Below are positions 5,877 to 14,295 of a stretch of 38,208 nucleotides of DNA, piece after piece. This DNA is from an uncultured bacterium. Lineage in GTDB: Bacteria; Electryoneota; Electryoneia; Electryoneales; Electryoneaceae. The stretch is from assembly GCA_913009835.1 (NCBI GenBank), contig CAJVXH010000010.1, positions 1 through 38,208 on the forward strand, read 5' to 3'. The position numbers and the translations under genes were made by a program. Below the pieces are notes generated by a model. It worked only from the letters and a program-made list of their open reading frames with translations. It was not told the DNA's origin and ran no database searches. The stretch's first letter is position 1. Every line of letters starts with the position of its first letter.

Positions 5877-7388
5877 CTACACCTTCGCGCCGATCCGCCA
5901 CGGGCCGACGGTCGCCCAGGGACTGGCCAGACCAACAGTCGTCTCACCATCACCACCATTTGATGATGGCGCCGCAACGCCTTCACCCAACCCAGCCGCG
6001 ACTGCGAGTGCGATCTTCTCCGTCTCGGGGTCTTGACCTGTCCAACCGTCGAAATTTCTGGGGATGAAGTCGGTGAAAGTCTGTCCGGCGATGAACTCAT
6101 CGTGTGCCAGAACATCACGCAGGAATGGCGCGGTGGTCGGAACTCCGAGGGCGACATAATTCTCGAGCGCGTGAATCAGACGAATGCGTGCCGCCTCACG
6201 ATCCTGCCCATAAGCGATCACCTTCGCCATGATCGGATCGTAGTAGATGGGAACGTCCACGCCTTCGACAACGCCGCCATCGACCCGGATTCCCGGCCCC
6301 GACGGTTCGCTCAGGTGGAGCAACGGACCCGCTGCCGGAAGGAATCCAGCCGCCGGATCTTCGGCATAAATACGTGCCTGGATAGCGTGCCCACGCTGGA
6401 CGATCTGATCCTGTGTCCAGGGCAGCTTCTCCCCCGCCGCGACACGAAACTGTTGGGCAACGAGGTCGATTCCGGTGGTTTCTTCGGTCACCGGGTGCTC
6501 AACCTGAATACGGGTGTTGACCTCGAGGAAATAGAATTCCTGCCGTGCGTCGTCAAAGAGGAACTCGACCGTTCCAGCGTTGACATAGTTGGAGGCTTTA
6601 ACCGCCTCGACCGCCGCCTTACCCATCTTCGTCCGCATCTCAGGGGTAAGCGCGGTGGATGGGGTCTCCTCGACCACTTTCTGGTGACGGCGTTGGATGG
6701 AGCATTCACGCTCGTAGACATGTACCGCGTTACCGTGTTGATCGGCGAACACCTGGAATTCGATGTGGCGCGATTTTTCCACGTATCGTTCGATGAAGAC
6801 GCGAGCGTCGCCGAACGCACTCTTTGCCTCACGCGCCGCCCCTTCAAACGCTTCCTCGAACTCGGATTCCTGGTTGACGATGCGCATGCCCTTGCCACCG
6901 CCGCCCGCCGCCGCTTTGATGAGAACCGGGTAGCCGATCTTCTTCGCTTCAGCCTTATAGATGGCGATATCGACATGCTCAGCCGCAAAGCCGGGGGTGA
7001 CCGGAACACCAGCCTTTTCCATCATGATACGGCTGATAACCTTGTCGCCGAGATGGGTGATCGCTTCGGGTGGAGGTCCGACCCAGGTCAGGCCGGCATC
7101 CATCACCGCCTGGGCGAAGACGGCTCGTTCGGAGAGGAAACCGTAGCCTGGGTGCACACAATCGCAACCGCTGGTTCGGGCAGCATTTATGAGTTTATCG
7201 ATGTCGAGGTAGGATTGTGCAGCTTCAGCAGGTCCGATCTCAACGGCATCATCGGCCAGACGTACATGTAACGCCCTGCTGTCCGCTTCGCTGTAGACAG
7301 CTACCGGGCTGATGCCCAGCGTGCGTGCCGCCTGAATAATCCGCACTGCAATTTCGCCACGATTAGCCACCAACACTCGCTTGAACAT
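5877..7388 (-). CDS. accC: Biotin carboxylase subunit of an acyl-CoA carboxylase, possibly truncated
   Basis: A 503-residue ATP-grasp enzyme that carboxylates biotin using ATP and bicarbonate. Visible motifs: N-terminal KRVLVANRGEIAVRI, HPGYGFLSE (79-87), the ATP loop GGGGKG (162-167), ECSIQRRHQK (228-237) and the catalytic EVNTRIQVEHPVTE (289-302). The first 450 residues match AccC well. The tail ends SPWATVGPWRIGAKV, which resembles the linker after the biotin carboxylase domain in methylcrotonyl- or propionyl-CoA carboxylase alpha subunits, where a BT and a biotinyl domain would follow. Here the frame stops next to a repeat element and no biotinyl (EAMKM) domain is encoded nearby. It could be a natural stand-alone subunit with partners elsewhere, or a gene cut short. 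The ATG at 7388 has GGGGAGATCC upstream. Confidence 0.92.
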   Translation of the reverse strand: MFKRVLVANRGEIAVRIIQAARTLGISPVAVYSEADSRALHVRLADDAVEIGPAEAAQSYLDIDKLINAARTSGCDCVHPGYGFLSERAVFAQAVMDAGLTWVGPPPEAITHLGDKVISRIMMEKAGVPVTPGFAAEHVDIAIYKAEAKKIGYPVLIKAAAGGGGKGMRIVNQESEFEEAFEGAAREAKSAFGDARVFIERYVEKSRHIEFQVFADQHGNAVHVYERECSIQRRHQKVVEETPSTALTPEMRTKMGKAAVEAVKASNYVNAGTVEFLFDDARQEFYFLEVNTRIQVEHPVTEETTGIDLVAQQFRVAAGEKLPWTQDQIVQRGHAIQARIYAEDPAAGFLPAAGPLLHLSEPSGPGIRVDGGVVEGVDVPIYYDPIMAKVIAYGQDREAARIRLIHALENYVALGVPTTAPFLRDVLAHDEFIAGQTFTDFIPRNFDGWTGQDPETEKIALAVAAGLGEGVAAPSSNGGDGETTVGLASPWATVGPWRIGAKV

Positions 7389-7730
7389 GGATCTCCCCTG
7401 TCTTCCTGAATTAGTGATAGGGAAGGTGTGGCATTAAAGGCTAAAAGGCAAGCGCTCCATTGAAAAAACGTATCCTCATTCTTCAGATTAGAGCTGTGAT
7501 TATCTATGTTCCAGTATCGGTTTGGAAGTACCAATGGCGCGGTCAAATATGGTAACACAGTTCCGACACATTTTGTGATCAGATCCCAAGCTCCAACTGT
7601 ACGATAGTACATGGTTCCGTTTATACCTCCACTCGCGATTACCCTGATTACTGTTTCAACTCCCATTTTAAGCTCTTACCTTTCAGGCCGATATTCTCGA
7701 ACAACATCGAAACCAGGAAGGCCTAATCTC
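7389..7730. other. 342-bp divergent intergenic region
   Basis: This lies between the biotin carboxylase (minus) and the second epimerase (plus), so it should hold both promoters. I could not identify -35/-10 pairs or operators with confidence. An in-frame upward extension of the epimerase frame to 7611 is not supported (see that gene). No repeats of the kinds found in other gaps were seen. Confidence 0.4.
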
Positions 7731-8669
7731 ATGAAGGTATTACTCACTGGGGGCGCCGGATTTATCGGGTCCCATATCGCCGATCACCTTTTAGCGGCGG
7801 GACATGACGTTACCATCATTGACAACCTCTCCAGCGGGCGTCTTTCAAATATGCCTGAGGGTGTGAAGTTTCATGAGATGGACATCCGTTCGGACGATGT
7901 CGCTGAGTTGTGGGCGCAGGAGAAGTTCGATACCATGGTCCATTTTGCGGCTCAGATCAATGTGCGTTCCAGTGTGGAAGATCCGAAGAATGATGCTGAC
8001 ATAAATATTATCGGTATTCTGAACCTGCTGGAAGCTGGACGGCGTCACGGTCTCAAGCGTGTTGTCTTTGCCGGATCGGGCGGCGCGGCATTTGATGATA
8101 ATGTCCCCTTCCCCACCCCGGAGACACAACCGGCGTTGCCGATGTCGCAGTATGGCATTGCCAAGATAACCTCCGAGCATTACCTGCGGATGTACCGTGC
8201 GGCTTATGGGATCAACTACACGGTGATGCGGATCGGGAATGCCTATGGCCCCCGTCAGAATCCGCATGGCGAGGCGGGAGTTTTCGCCATCTTCAGCGTG
8301 AAAATGCTCGCCGGTGAAACTCCCGCGATAAATGGTACCGGTCTGCAAACCCGTGACTATGTTTTCTGTGAGGATCTGGCCCGACTGTGCGTACTCGCGT
8401 TGGAAAACATGAATGACCGCATCTATCATGCTGGCACTAGTCGTGAGACAAACGTTGTCGAGTTGTACGAGACCATCCGTAAGGAAGTCGGTGCGGACAT
8501 TGAAGCAGAATTCCAACCTGCCAAGGCTGGTGAAGTGATGCGTTCCTGTCTTGATTGTTCGCGGGCGAAGGAGGAGTTGGGTTGGGAAGCTCAGGTCATG
8601 CTGGAAGAGGGAGTTGCGAAAACGGTAGATTTCTTCCGCCGTCGCAAGGACAACCCTGACGCTCGATAG
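7731..8669 (+). CDS. UDP-glucose 4-epimerase-like NAD-dependent epimerase
   Basis: A 312-residue extended SDR. TGGAGFIGSH is at residues 6-15, the ribose-binding Asp near 31 (IIDNLSSG), the Ser region GSGGAAF at 115-121 and catalytic Tyr141/Lys145 in QYGIAK. GNAYGPRQNPHGEAGV is the typical substrate-side loop of UDP-hexose 4-epimerases. It should supply an epimerised UDP-sugar for glycan assembly; exact sugar unknown. The start was set at ATG 7731 because AGGAAGG lies 9 nt upstream and the Rossmann motif follows at once; the longer frame from 7611 adds 40 residues without family resemblance. A FlaA1-type dehydratase follows after 185 bp on the same strand, so the two may form one unit. Confidence 0.9.
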   Translation: MKVLLTGGAGFIGSHIADHLLAAGHDVTIIDNLSSGRLSNMPEGVKFHEMDIRSDDVAELWAQEKFDTMVHFAAQINVRSSVEDPKNDADINIIGILNLLEAGRRHGLKRVVFAGSGGAAFDDNVPFPTPETQPALPMSQYGIAKITSEHYLRMYRAAYGINYTVMRIGNAYGPRQNPHGEAGVFAIFSVKMLAGETPAINGTGLQTRDYVFCEDLARLCVLALENMNDRIYHAGTSRETNVVELYETIRKEVGADIEAEFQPAKAGEVMRSCLDCSRAKEELGWEAQVMLEEGVAKTVDFFRRRKDNPDAR

Positions 8670-8854
8670 GTTCGGTTGAAGGAATGCTGAAAAAAGAAGT
8701 ACATTCAGAGGATAAAGACCAGAGCACATGTTCCGAGCTGATGTCAGTGACTGCAAAGTGTGATTCCGGTACAGGTGATGAACAGATCCAGGCGAACCTG
8801 GGGGGATCTGGCGCACGGGCACTATGCCAGATCTGATATAGACGGATCCACTTC

Positions 8855-10789
8855 ATGATCATGTTCTTACATAAAATCTCGTCGCATCGATACCTGAGCA
8901 TGGTGCTGAAGATATCTATCGATACGGCGGGTACTGTTGCAGCATTCACGATTGCTGCCCTGATCGTGCCTCATCACCTCTGGACGGTCCAGTCTGTTTG
9001 GAGTTTTGCTCTATTTTGCGCGGTATTGGTTACTTACCGGACGTTCAGTTACTTCCTGCTTCGCAATCACGTTTCCATCTGGCGTTTTTCCAGTGTTGTG
9101 GATTTGTACAAGCTGATGCAGTCGGCAGCTTTGGCATCAGTGATGTTTTTCATCACTGATCTCATTATTTTGCCTTATCACGTTCCTCCGCTGGTTCTAT
9201 TTATTGAATTGCTCCTTTTCCTATTCTTCTCGGGTGGAGCGCGCGTTCTTATTCGCCGCATCTTCGAGCAATATGTGGAATCTCCCTCGGAATCTGGTGA
9301 CGCGCTGAAGGTGTTGATCTATGGTGCAGGCCGCGCTGGTGAGTTGTTGTTGCGCAATATCAAGAGCTCGAAGAATTCCGGGATCAGTGTAGTTGGGTTG
9401 ATTGATGACGACCCGTTCAGGCGCGGACGTCGAATTCACAATGTTCCAGTGATTGGTTCCGGGACTGACATCAAGCGTCTTACTCGTGAATACAGCATTA
9501 ACGAGATATATTTTGCCATTTCATCGCTGTCGGGTTCACAGACTCGACGTCTGCTGAAATTGATTGACGACCAGGTGATGGACGCGGTCAAGGTCAAGAT
9601 CATGCCGGGTCTGAAGGATCTTGTCGGCGGCAATGTTACAGTCAATCAGTTGCGCAATGTAGAGATCAAGGATTTATTGCGTCGCCGTCCGGTGGAATTG
9701 GACAAATCGCCGGTTCTTCGCATGGTTAATGATCGCCGCGTGTTGGTTGTTGGCGGTGGGGGGAGCATCGGAAGTGAATTATGCCGCCAAGTGGCCTCAA
9801 TAAACCCAAAGCAGCTCATTATCATTGATTCCTGCGAATTCTTCCTCTATCAGATTACTGAACAATTAGCATTGACTCATCCACGCGTAGAGGTCCATCC
9901 GGTGGTGATGGATGTTTGCCGTGAGGAGCAGCTGCGTCAGGTTTTCAGCGAGTACCGTCCTGAGCACGTTTTCCACGCAGCCGCTTACAAGCACGTGCCG
10001 CTGATGGAGTCGAACATCAGGTCAGCGATCTACAACAACGTGATGGCGACTATCTCGTTGACACGTATGAGTATTGAATTCAATGTCAGCCGCTTCGTGT
10101 TGATCTCGACTGACAAGGCTGTACAACCAACGAATGTCATGGGCGCTACCAAACGGATGTGTGAGCTTATAGTGCTCAACGCCAGCACTGCGAGTCAGAC
10201 CAAATTTATGGCGGTCCGTTTCGGCAATGTTCTCGGCTCATCGGGAAGTGTGATTCCGAAGTTCAAGGAACAGATAAAGAAGGGTGGTCCGGTCACGGTC
10301 ACCGATCCGGAGATCACCCGTTATTTCATGTTAATTCCTGAGGCGGTTGAGTTGGTCCTTCAGGCGGGTGCGATTGGGGAGACTTCCAGCATCTTCGTGC
10401 TCAACATGGGCGAGCCGATCCGTATTCGTGATCTTGCCGAATACATGATTAAACTCTCCGGTCTCACTCCGAACGAAGACATCAAGATTGAATACACCGG
10501 ACTCCGTCCGGGAGAAAAGATGCACGAATCGCTCTACCTCGAGGGAGAGGAGTGCAACACGAACATCCCTGATTTGATGATTATGCGTTCATCACGGTCA
10601 ATGGATAATACCTTCTCTGAGCGTGCTGAACAGTTCGCTGGAAGCTGCCTTTCGATGGGTGAAAATGCTATACGATCCCAGTTACGAGAGTTTGTGCCAG
10701 AATACCATTGGGGCGCATCATCACTGAAGTTAGCGGATCAGATCAGCGCTGTTAAATCTGATGCCGGATCGAATGGTGGTGGGCAGTAG
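8855..10789 (+). CDS. Membrane-bound nucleotide-sugar 4,6-dehydratase (FlaA1/CapD/PglF type)
   Basis: The protein has 644 residues. About residues 15-130 hold four hydrophobic helices. A first Rossmann domain follows (VLIYGAGRAGELLLRNI, about 152-167), then the catalytic SDR domain (VLVVGGGGSIGSELCRQ, about 296-312). The motif STDKAVQPTNVMGATKR near 418 is diagnostic: the usual SDR Tyr is replaced by Met, as in UDP-GlcNAc 4,6-dehydratases. GLRPGEKMHESLY near the C-terminus is also conserved. The enzyme makes a UDP-4-keto-6-deoxy-HexNAc, the entry to amino-deoxy sugars of surface glycans, at the cytoplasmic face of the inner membrane. Starts at 8855 and 8861 are both possible; no strong ribosome-binding site is visible. 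Confidence 0.92.
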   Translation: MIMFLHKISSHRYLSMVLKISIDTAGTVAAFTIAALIVPHHLWTVQSVWSFALFCAVLVTYRTFSYFLLRNHVSIWRFSSVVDLYKLMQSAALASVMFFITDLIILPYHVPPLVLFIELLLFLFFSGGARVLIRRIFEQYVESPSESGDALKVLIYGAGRAGELLLRNIKSSKNSGISVVGLIDDDPFRRGRRIHNVPVIGSGTDIKRLTREYSINEIYFAISSLSGSQTRRLLKLIDDQVMDAVKVKIMPGLKDLVGGNVTVNQLRNVEIKDLLRRRPVELDKSPVLRMVNDRRVLVVGGGGSIGSELCRQVASINPKQLIIIDSCEFFLYQITEQLALTHPRVEVHPVVMDVCREEQLRQVFSEYRPEHVFHAAAYKHVPLMESNIRSAIYNNVMATISLTRMSIEFNVSRFVLISTDKAVQPTNVMGATKRMCELIVLNASTASQTKFMAVRFGNVLGSSGSVIPKFKEQIKKGGPVTVTDPEITRYFMLIPEAVELVLQAGAIGETSSIFVLNMGEPIRIRDLAEYMIKLSGLTPNEDIKIEYTGLRPGEKMHESLYLEGEECNTNIPDLMIMRSSRSMDNTFSERAEQFAGSCLSMGENAIRSQLREFVPEYHWGASSLKLADQISAVKSDAGSNGGGQ

Positions 10790-11015
10790 GGAGCCGAGGA
10801 GAGTTGGATTCTCGAAGCATGTTTGTCCGGCGAAAGCCTTGAACATATTACAGAATATCCGAAGAAAACATGGGCTGATTTGAAGATGTTTAGCGGGGAC
10901 TGTTTGGGGTATCAAATGCATGTTGCGTCTTGATCCTAGTGCCTGCTGGTGTTAATCTTCGGGATCATTCATATTCTTGTTCGCACAAGTGGATCTTGTC
11001 TGGAAGGAAACCGAG

Positions 11016-12506
11016 ATGAATAGGGGTCTCCGTACGGTACGCGGATGGCAATCGCTAATGACGGCGATGTTCCTGACCGTACTGCTCCTGATGCTCATGC
11101 TGTCATCAGCATTGGCTCAAGGCAGCTCGACCATGGTCTATCTACGGGGTCAAGTCAGAACCCCTGGGGAGTTCCCAATCTCCCAGAATCCGACGCTTTA
11201 TCGTCTCCTGATCAACCACTCTGGCCTGATGGATGACAATTTCCGCAACGAGGTGTATGAAGCTCGTGGCGAAATCATCCGGACGATGGAAGGTGCTGGT
11301 GGGCCGGAGATTACCTCCTTCAGCGTGATTGATGTGCTGAACCAGGAACCTGGGAGCGATATTCCGCTCCAGCCTCAGGATATGGTTCGCATTTACAAGA
11401 AGGAGGTGACCCAGGCTTTCGACAGCTTTGTCTGGATCACTGGGTATGTGAAGAATCCCGGTCGTTTCGAGATGACCAGGGACATGACTCTCGCTGACCT
11501 GTTGCTCCGTGCCAGTGGGTTCACTCCTGAAGCTTACATGCTGGACGCTGAAGTGAGCCGGGTGGAGTTGCATGGGATTCCTGGTGATACTCTGAACCGA
11601 ACATTTAACGTTCAGATGCTGCAAACGTATAACGTGGTGCAGAATCCGGAAGATGTGCTCTCCCTGATATATGAGGGTGCTACTCCGGCTTCGAACTTCA
11701 AATTGCAGCCTTACGATCAGGTTCACATTCGTCGCAGCCCGGACATCACCCTGCCGAACAATGTCATCGTTGAAGGTCAAGTGCTCTACCCGGGCACCTA
11801 CACTCTCGAACGTCGTGACGAAACTCTCAGCGAGTTGATAGATCGAGCGGGCGGATTAACCTCAGACGCTTTCGCCGCTGGCGGACAGTTGATGCGTGCC
11901 GCAGAAGACCACAACCTTGATATGGTTATCGAGGAGCTGCGCAAAGAGGTTCGCGAATCCCGTGAGGAGATGGAGCTGCGCGAGCGCTCGGTGCGTACCA
12001 CGGTAGGCGGCGGGGTTGAAGCCCCGACTAATACTTCTGCAGGTTTGCCGATGTTTGGCAACACCCGAATCGGCGATGCTGCCGCAGATATCCTTGAAGG
12101 GTATGAGGGTGCTATCCGTCGCTACCAGGATGCCAAGGAGAGTTACGAAGACGCTCTCGGGTTGCGTCGAGGGATGAAACGCATCAACGTAGATTTCCAC
12201 GCTCTGCTGATGAAGGGTGATGAGAAGCAGGATGTTGTGCTGCTGGAAGGTGACAAGATCATCATTCCGAAGGCTCCAGGCACGGTAACAGTCTTGGGTC
12301 TGGTCAACAATCCTGGCGTATTCGATCACGCTCCCGGTAAGACGATGGAGTATTACATCATGATCGCCGGTGGACGCAAAGCAGGTTCGGGCAAGTCAAT
12401 CGTAACCCAACCTACTGGCTACAGCTATGCCCTTGACTTCCTCAGCAATCCGAAGGTCATGCAAGGCGCGGTTATCCGGGTGTTACGTCCTCAGCCGGGC
12501 GAATAA
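11016..12506 (+). CDS. SLBB-repeat polysaccharide export protein
   Basis: A 496-residue exported protein. A signal peptide covers residues 1-35 (hydrophobic MFLTVLLLMLMLSS, cleavage after ALA). There is no lipobox Cys. Four SLBB-type units begin near residues 41 (VYLRGQVRTPGEF), 140 (WITGYVKNPGRF), 250 (VIVEGQVLYPGTY) and 424 (VTVLGLVNNPGVF). A charged, probably coiled-coil insert lies between the third and fourth (about 300-385, EELRKEVRESREEMELRER). SLBB domains line the periplasmic part of Wza-type exporters; the usual N-terminal Poly_export motif is not evident, so this may be an accessory or divergent export component. I chose ATG 11016 because GGAAGGA at 11002-11008 is well placed and the signal peptide then starts correctly. 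A terminator follows at 12541. Confidence 0.87.
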   Translation: MNRGLRTVRGWQSLMTAMFLTVLLLMLMLSSALAQGSSTMVYLRGQVRTPGEFPISQNPTLYRLLINHSGLMDDNFRNEVYEARGEIIRTMEGAGGPEITSFSVIDVLNQEPGSDIPLQPQDMVRIYKKEVTQAFDSFVWITGYVKNPGRFEMTRDMTLADLLLRASGFTPEAYMLDAEVSRVELHGIPGDTLNRTFNVQMLQTYNVVQNPEDVLSLIYEGATPASNFKLQPYDQVHIRRSPDITLPNNVIVEGQVLYPGTYTLERRDETLSELIDRAGGLTSDAFAAGGQLMRAAEDHNLDMVIEELRKEVRESREEMELRERSVRTTVGGGVEAPTNTSAGLPMFGNTRIGDAAADILEGYEGAIRRYQDAKESYEDALGLRRGMKRINVDFHALLMKGDEKQDVVLLEGDKIIIPKAPGTVTVLGLVNNPGVFDHAPGKTMEYYIMIAGGRKAGSGKSIVTQPTGYSYALDFLSNPKVMQGAVIRVLRPQPGE

Positions 12507-12540
12507 GCTACAGTTGCCATACTATTTGATCTGAACTATC

Positions 12541-12571
12541 AAGCCCCGGCAAATGCTGGGGCTTCTTGTAT
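12541..12571 (+). terminator. Intrinsic terminator after the SLBB export gene
   Basis: AAGCCCCGGC, 4-nt loop AAAT, GCTGGGGCTT (10-bp stem with one G-T pair), followed by CTTGTATTT. It lies 34 bp after the plus-strand stop codon, between convergent genes. On the minus strand the hairpin is not followed by T's, so it acts mainly on the export gene. Confidence 0.85.
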
Positions 12572-12588
12572 TTATGGAGTTAAGTTTG

Positions 12589-13638
12589 TTAATCCTCGAG
12601 TCGCGCTTTCAGCTCCATAATGGTCGGGATCGGTGAAGGATCAATGCCCTGCGCCAGAGCCAGCCAGTAGCTCAGCCAGTCTCCCAGTAGTGTCAACTCG
12701 AGCATTCGAGCAAGCGTAGATTTGGCAGAAGGCCTGACGATGTGTGCACTCCATCCTGCTTTCTTAGCCAACTCAGCTGTGATGGGGATACGTTTCCGTA
12801 CATCGGCCGGAGCCTCCGGATCGTCGAGAATCATCACGCTGTACCATTTGCCCCACTCCCCACCTTCGACATAGGGCACGACTTCATTATGGTTCATCTC
12901 CGGCATCACGCCCCATTGAGCGGCACGTTTGCCATTCTCGTTTATCTGCGCCGCCCACCGTCGCGCCACCGGGACAAACGCACCGCTGCCGTATATCATC
13001 GGGTGCTTGTCCAACACATCGGTCAGCAGATTGTGCAACGGGTGTCCGCTCTCGGATGGGTCAGCAGAGAGACGCTCACCGTTGAGTTTGAGTGTGGAGA
13101 TTGTCTCGTCAATGACTTCAGAGCCAATGTTGATCCAACCGTGTTCGTGGAAAGCTCCCAGCGCCGTACCAAATGCTTCCCCGAGTGCGGCGCGCGGCAT
13201 GCGACCACCGTGCACAGTCCAGGTTTCAAACCCCCGCTCTCCTGCCATCTCAGCCAGTTTGCCACCTGAAGTGAGCGCATAAATTGTGCAGCCTTTTTCA
13301 ATCGCTTCATTTGCGGTGGCCAAGGTTTCAGCGGTGTTTCCCGAGTAGCTGGCGAGCACGATGGCCGTCCCCTCCCCTGCCCAGGCAGGCAACGGTCCGC
13401 CGCGATGGACAGTCAGTGGAAATGGTGCTGTATCAGCCAGCAAGCCATTGAGAAAATCGCCGCTGATCGCGCTTCCTCCCATTCCCGCCCAGATGAGGTG
13501 TGACGGGGTGGCTGCATCGTGATATTTGCTGGCTGCTGCTCGACCTTGTTCCCAGCCTGTGGCTATCTGCTCCGGCCAGGAAAACAAGTCTTTCTTCATG
13601 TTTGATCGGTCAACTTCCCGCTGAAAATTGAAATCCAT
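12589..13638 (-). CDS. Bifunctional phosphoglucose/phosphomannose isomerase
   Basis: A 349-residue sugar isomerase of the bacterial/archaeal PGI/PMI family, which interconverts fructose-6-phosphate with glucose-6-phosphate or mannose-6-phosphate. Visible features: GMGGSAISGD (52-61) and SYSGNTAET (97-105), which form the phosphate-binding SIS fold; a second SIS half; and PEMNHNEV (about 245-252), the conserved catalytic-region Glu/His motif of the C-terminal domain. Length is normal for the family. The ATG at 13638 is preceded by AGGAGA. The mannose-6-phosphate it makes would feed GDP-mannose and GDP-fucose synthesis, consistent with the fucose-synthase-like gene at the left edge. It is convergent with the SLBB gene and divergent from the megasynthase. 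Confidence 0.92.
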   Translation of the reverse strand: MDFNFQREVDRSNMKKDLFSWPEQIATGWEQGRAAASKYHDAATPSHLIWAGMGGSAISGDFLNGLLADTAPFPLTVHRGGPLPAWAGEGTAIVLASYSGNTAETLATANEAIEKGCTIYALTSGGKLAEMAGERGFETWTVHGGRMPRAALGEAFGTALGAFHEHGWINIGSEVIDETISTLKLNGERLSADPSESGHPLHNLLTDVLDKHPMIYGSGAFVPVARRWAAQINENGKRAAQWGVMPEMNHNEVVPYVEGGEWGKWYSVMILDDPEAPADVRKRIPITAELAKKAGWSAHIVRPSAKSTLARMLELTLLGDWLSYWLALAQGIDPSPIPTIMELKARLED

Positions 13639-14295
13639 TCTCTTCTCCTGGCCATGTATGACAATAATTATTCTTTCTCACTCAATATAGCGGCGGAAAC
13701 AGTAGAAGAGTGAAGTCATCATTGCCAAAATTATCGAACTGAGCTTTGTACAAGCTCGTTCTGTGCTTTCAAACTTGACAAGGGAATATCCTTTACTTCT
13801 GCGGTCTCTGAGGGTTTTCTCTAGTGCCTTACGGTTGATCTTTCTATCAGAAATACGTATTTTTACTGAACCTGATTCTCATCGTCATAGAAATTATAAT
13901 TGTGTGGAGTTGGGGATACGGTCAATTGGACTACCTCTTCGTTCGACATATATGGAGCGGTGTCTGTCCTCTGGAGCCACATACGGAGGTGTCCGAGTGT
14001 TACCCTGGGACGATTTGAGGGTCATTATTACTAGTCTCGTTTTGTCCGTCTTTTTGAAGGGATATTACTGTCTGGACATTGGAGCCAGCGCGGGCTCCAT
14101 GCGACGAAGATCACATCATTTTGATAGTTACAATCACAGTTTCCATGTAGGCAGTTTGCAGCGGAACCTGCTGTTTCCCAGCTGAATACCTGTTGATGAT
14201 AGGAAGCAGAAATACCAGTCCCCTTATTAGCGACGCAGGTTGGTTACGCAGGGTTTCCACTCCACAAGTAGTGATCATTGAAGAGGATTTATTTC
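13639..14295. other. 657-bp region upstream of the megasynthase operon
   Basis: This divergent intergenic region should carry the promoter of the isomerase (minus) and of the two megasynthase genes (plus). A TTGACA hexamer lies at 13775-13780 but no convincing -10 follows. A small hairpin GGAGCC-GGCTCC is at 14081-14098. A 140-codon open frame (13763-14185) has no family resemblance, no ribosome-binding site and an unusual composition, so I do not call it a gene. Nothing else recognisable. Confidence 0.45.
14281..14287 (+). promoter_or_regulatory. Ribosome-binding site fixing the start of megasynthase 1
   Basis: AAGAGGA lies 8 nt before ATG 14296. It argues against the in-frame TTG at 14278, which would place the Shine-Dalgarno sequence inside the coding region. 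Confidence 0.75.

Noticed and set aside
6033-7271. 412-codon open frame antisense to the biotin carboxylase
   Set aside because: It is a shadow of a strongly conserved gene on the other strand and shows no protein family features.
7611-7730. 40-residue N-terminal extension of the second epimerase
   Set aside because: AGGAAGG directly precedes ATG 7731 and the Rossmann motif starts there; the extension has no counterpart in the family.
7845-8822. 325-codon open frame antisense to the second epimerase
   Set aside because: It is a shadow of the epimerase gene, which has clear SDR motifs.
13775-13810. Sigma-70 promoter with TTGACA at 13775
   Set aside because: No acceptable -10 hexamer lies 16-18 bp downstream, so I do not annotate it.
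13763-14185. 140-codon open frame upstream of megasynthase 1
   Set aside because: No ribosome-binding site, no recognisable domain, and composition unlike the confirmed proteins; best treated as intergenic.
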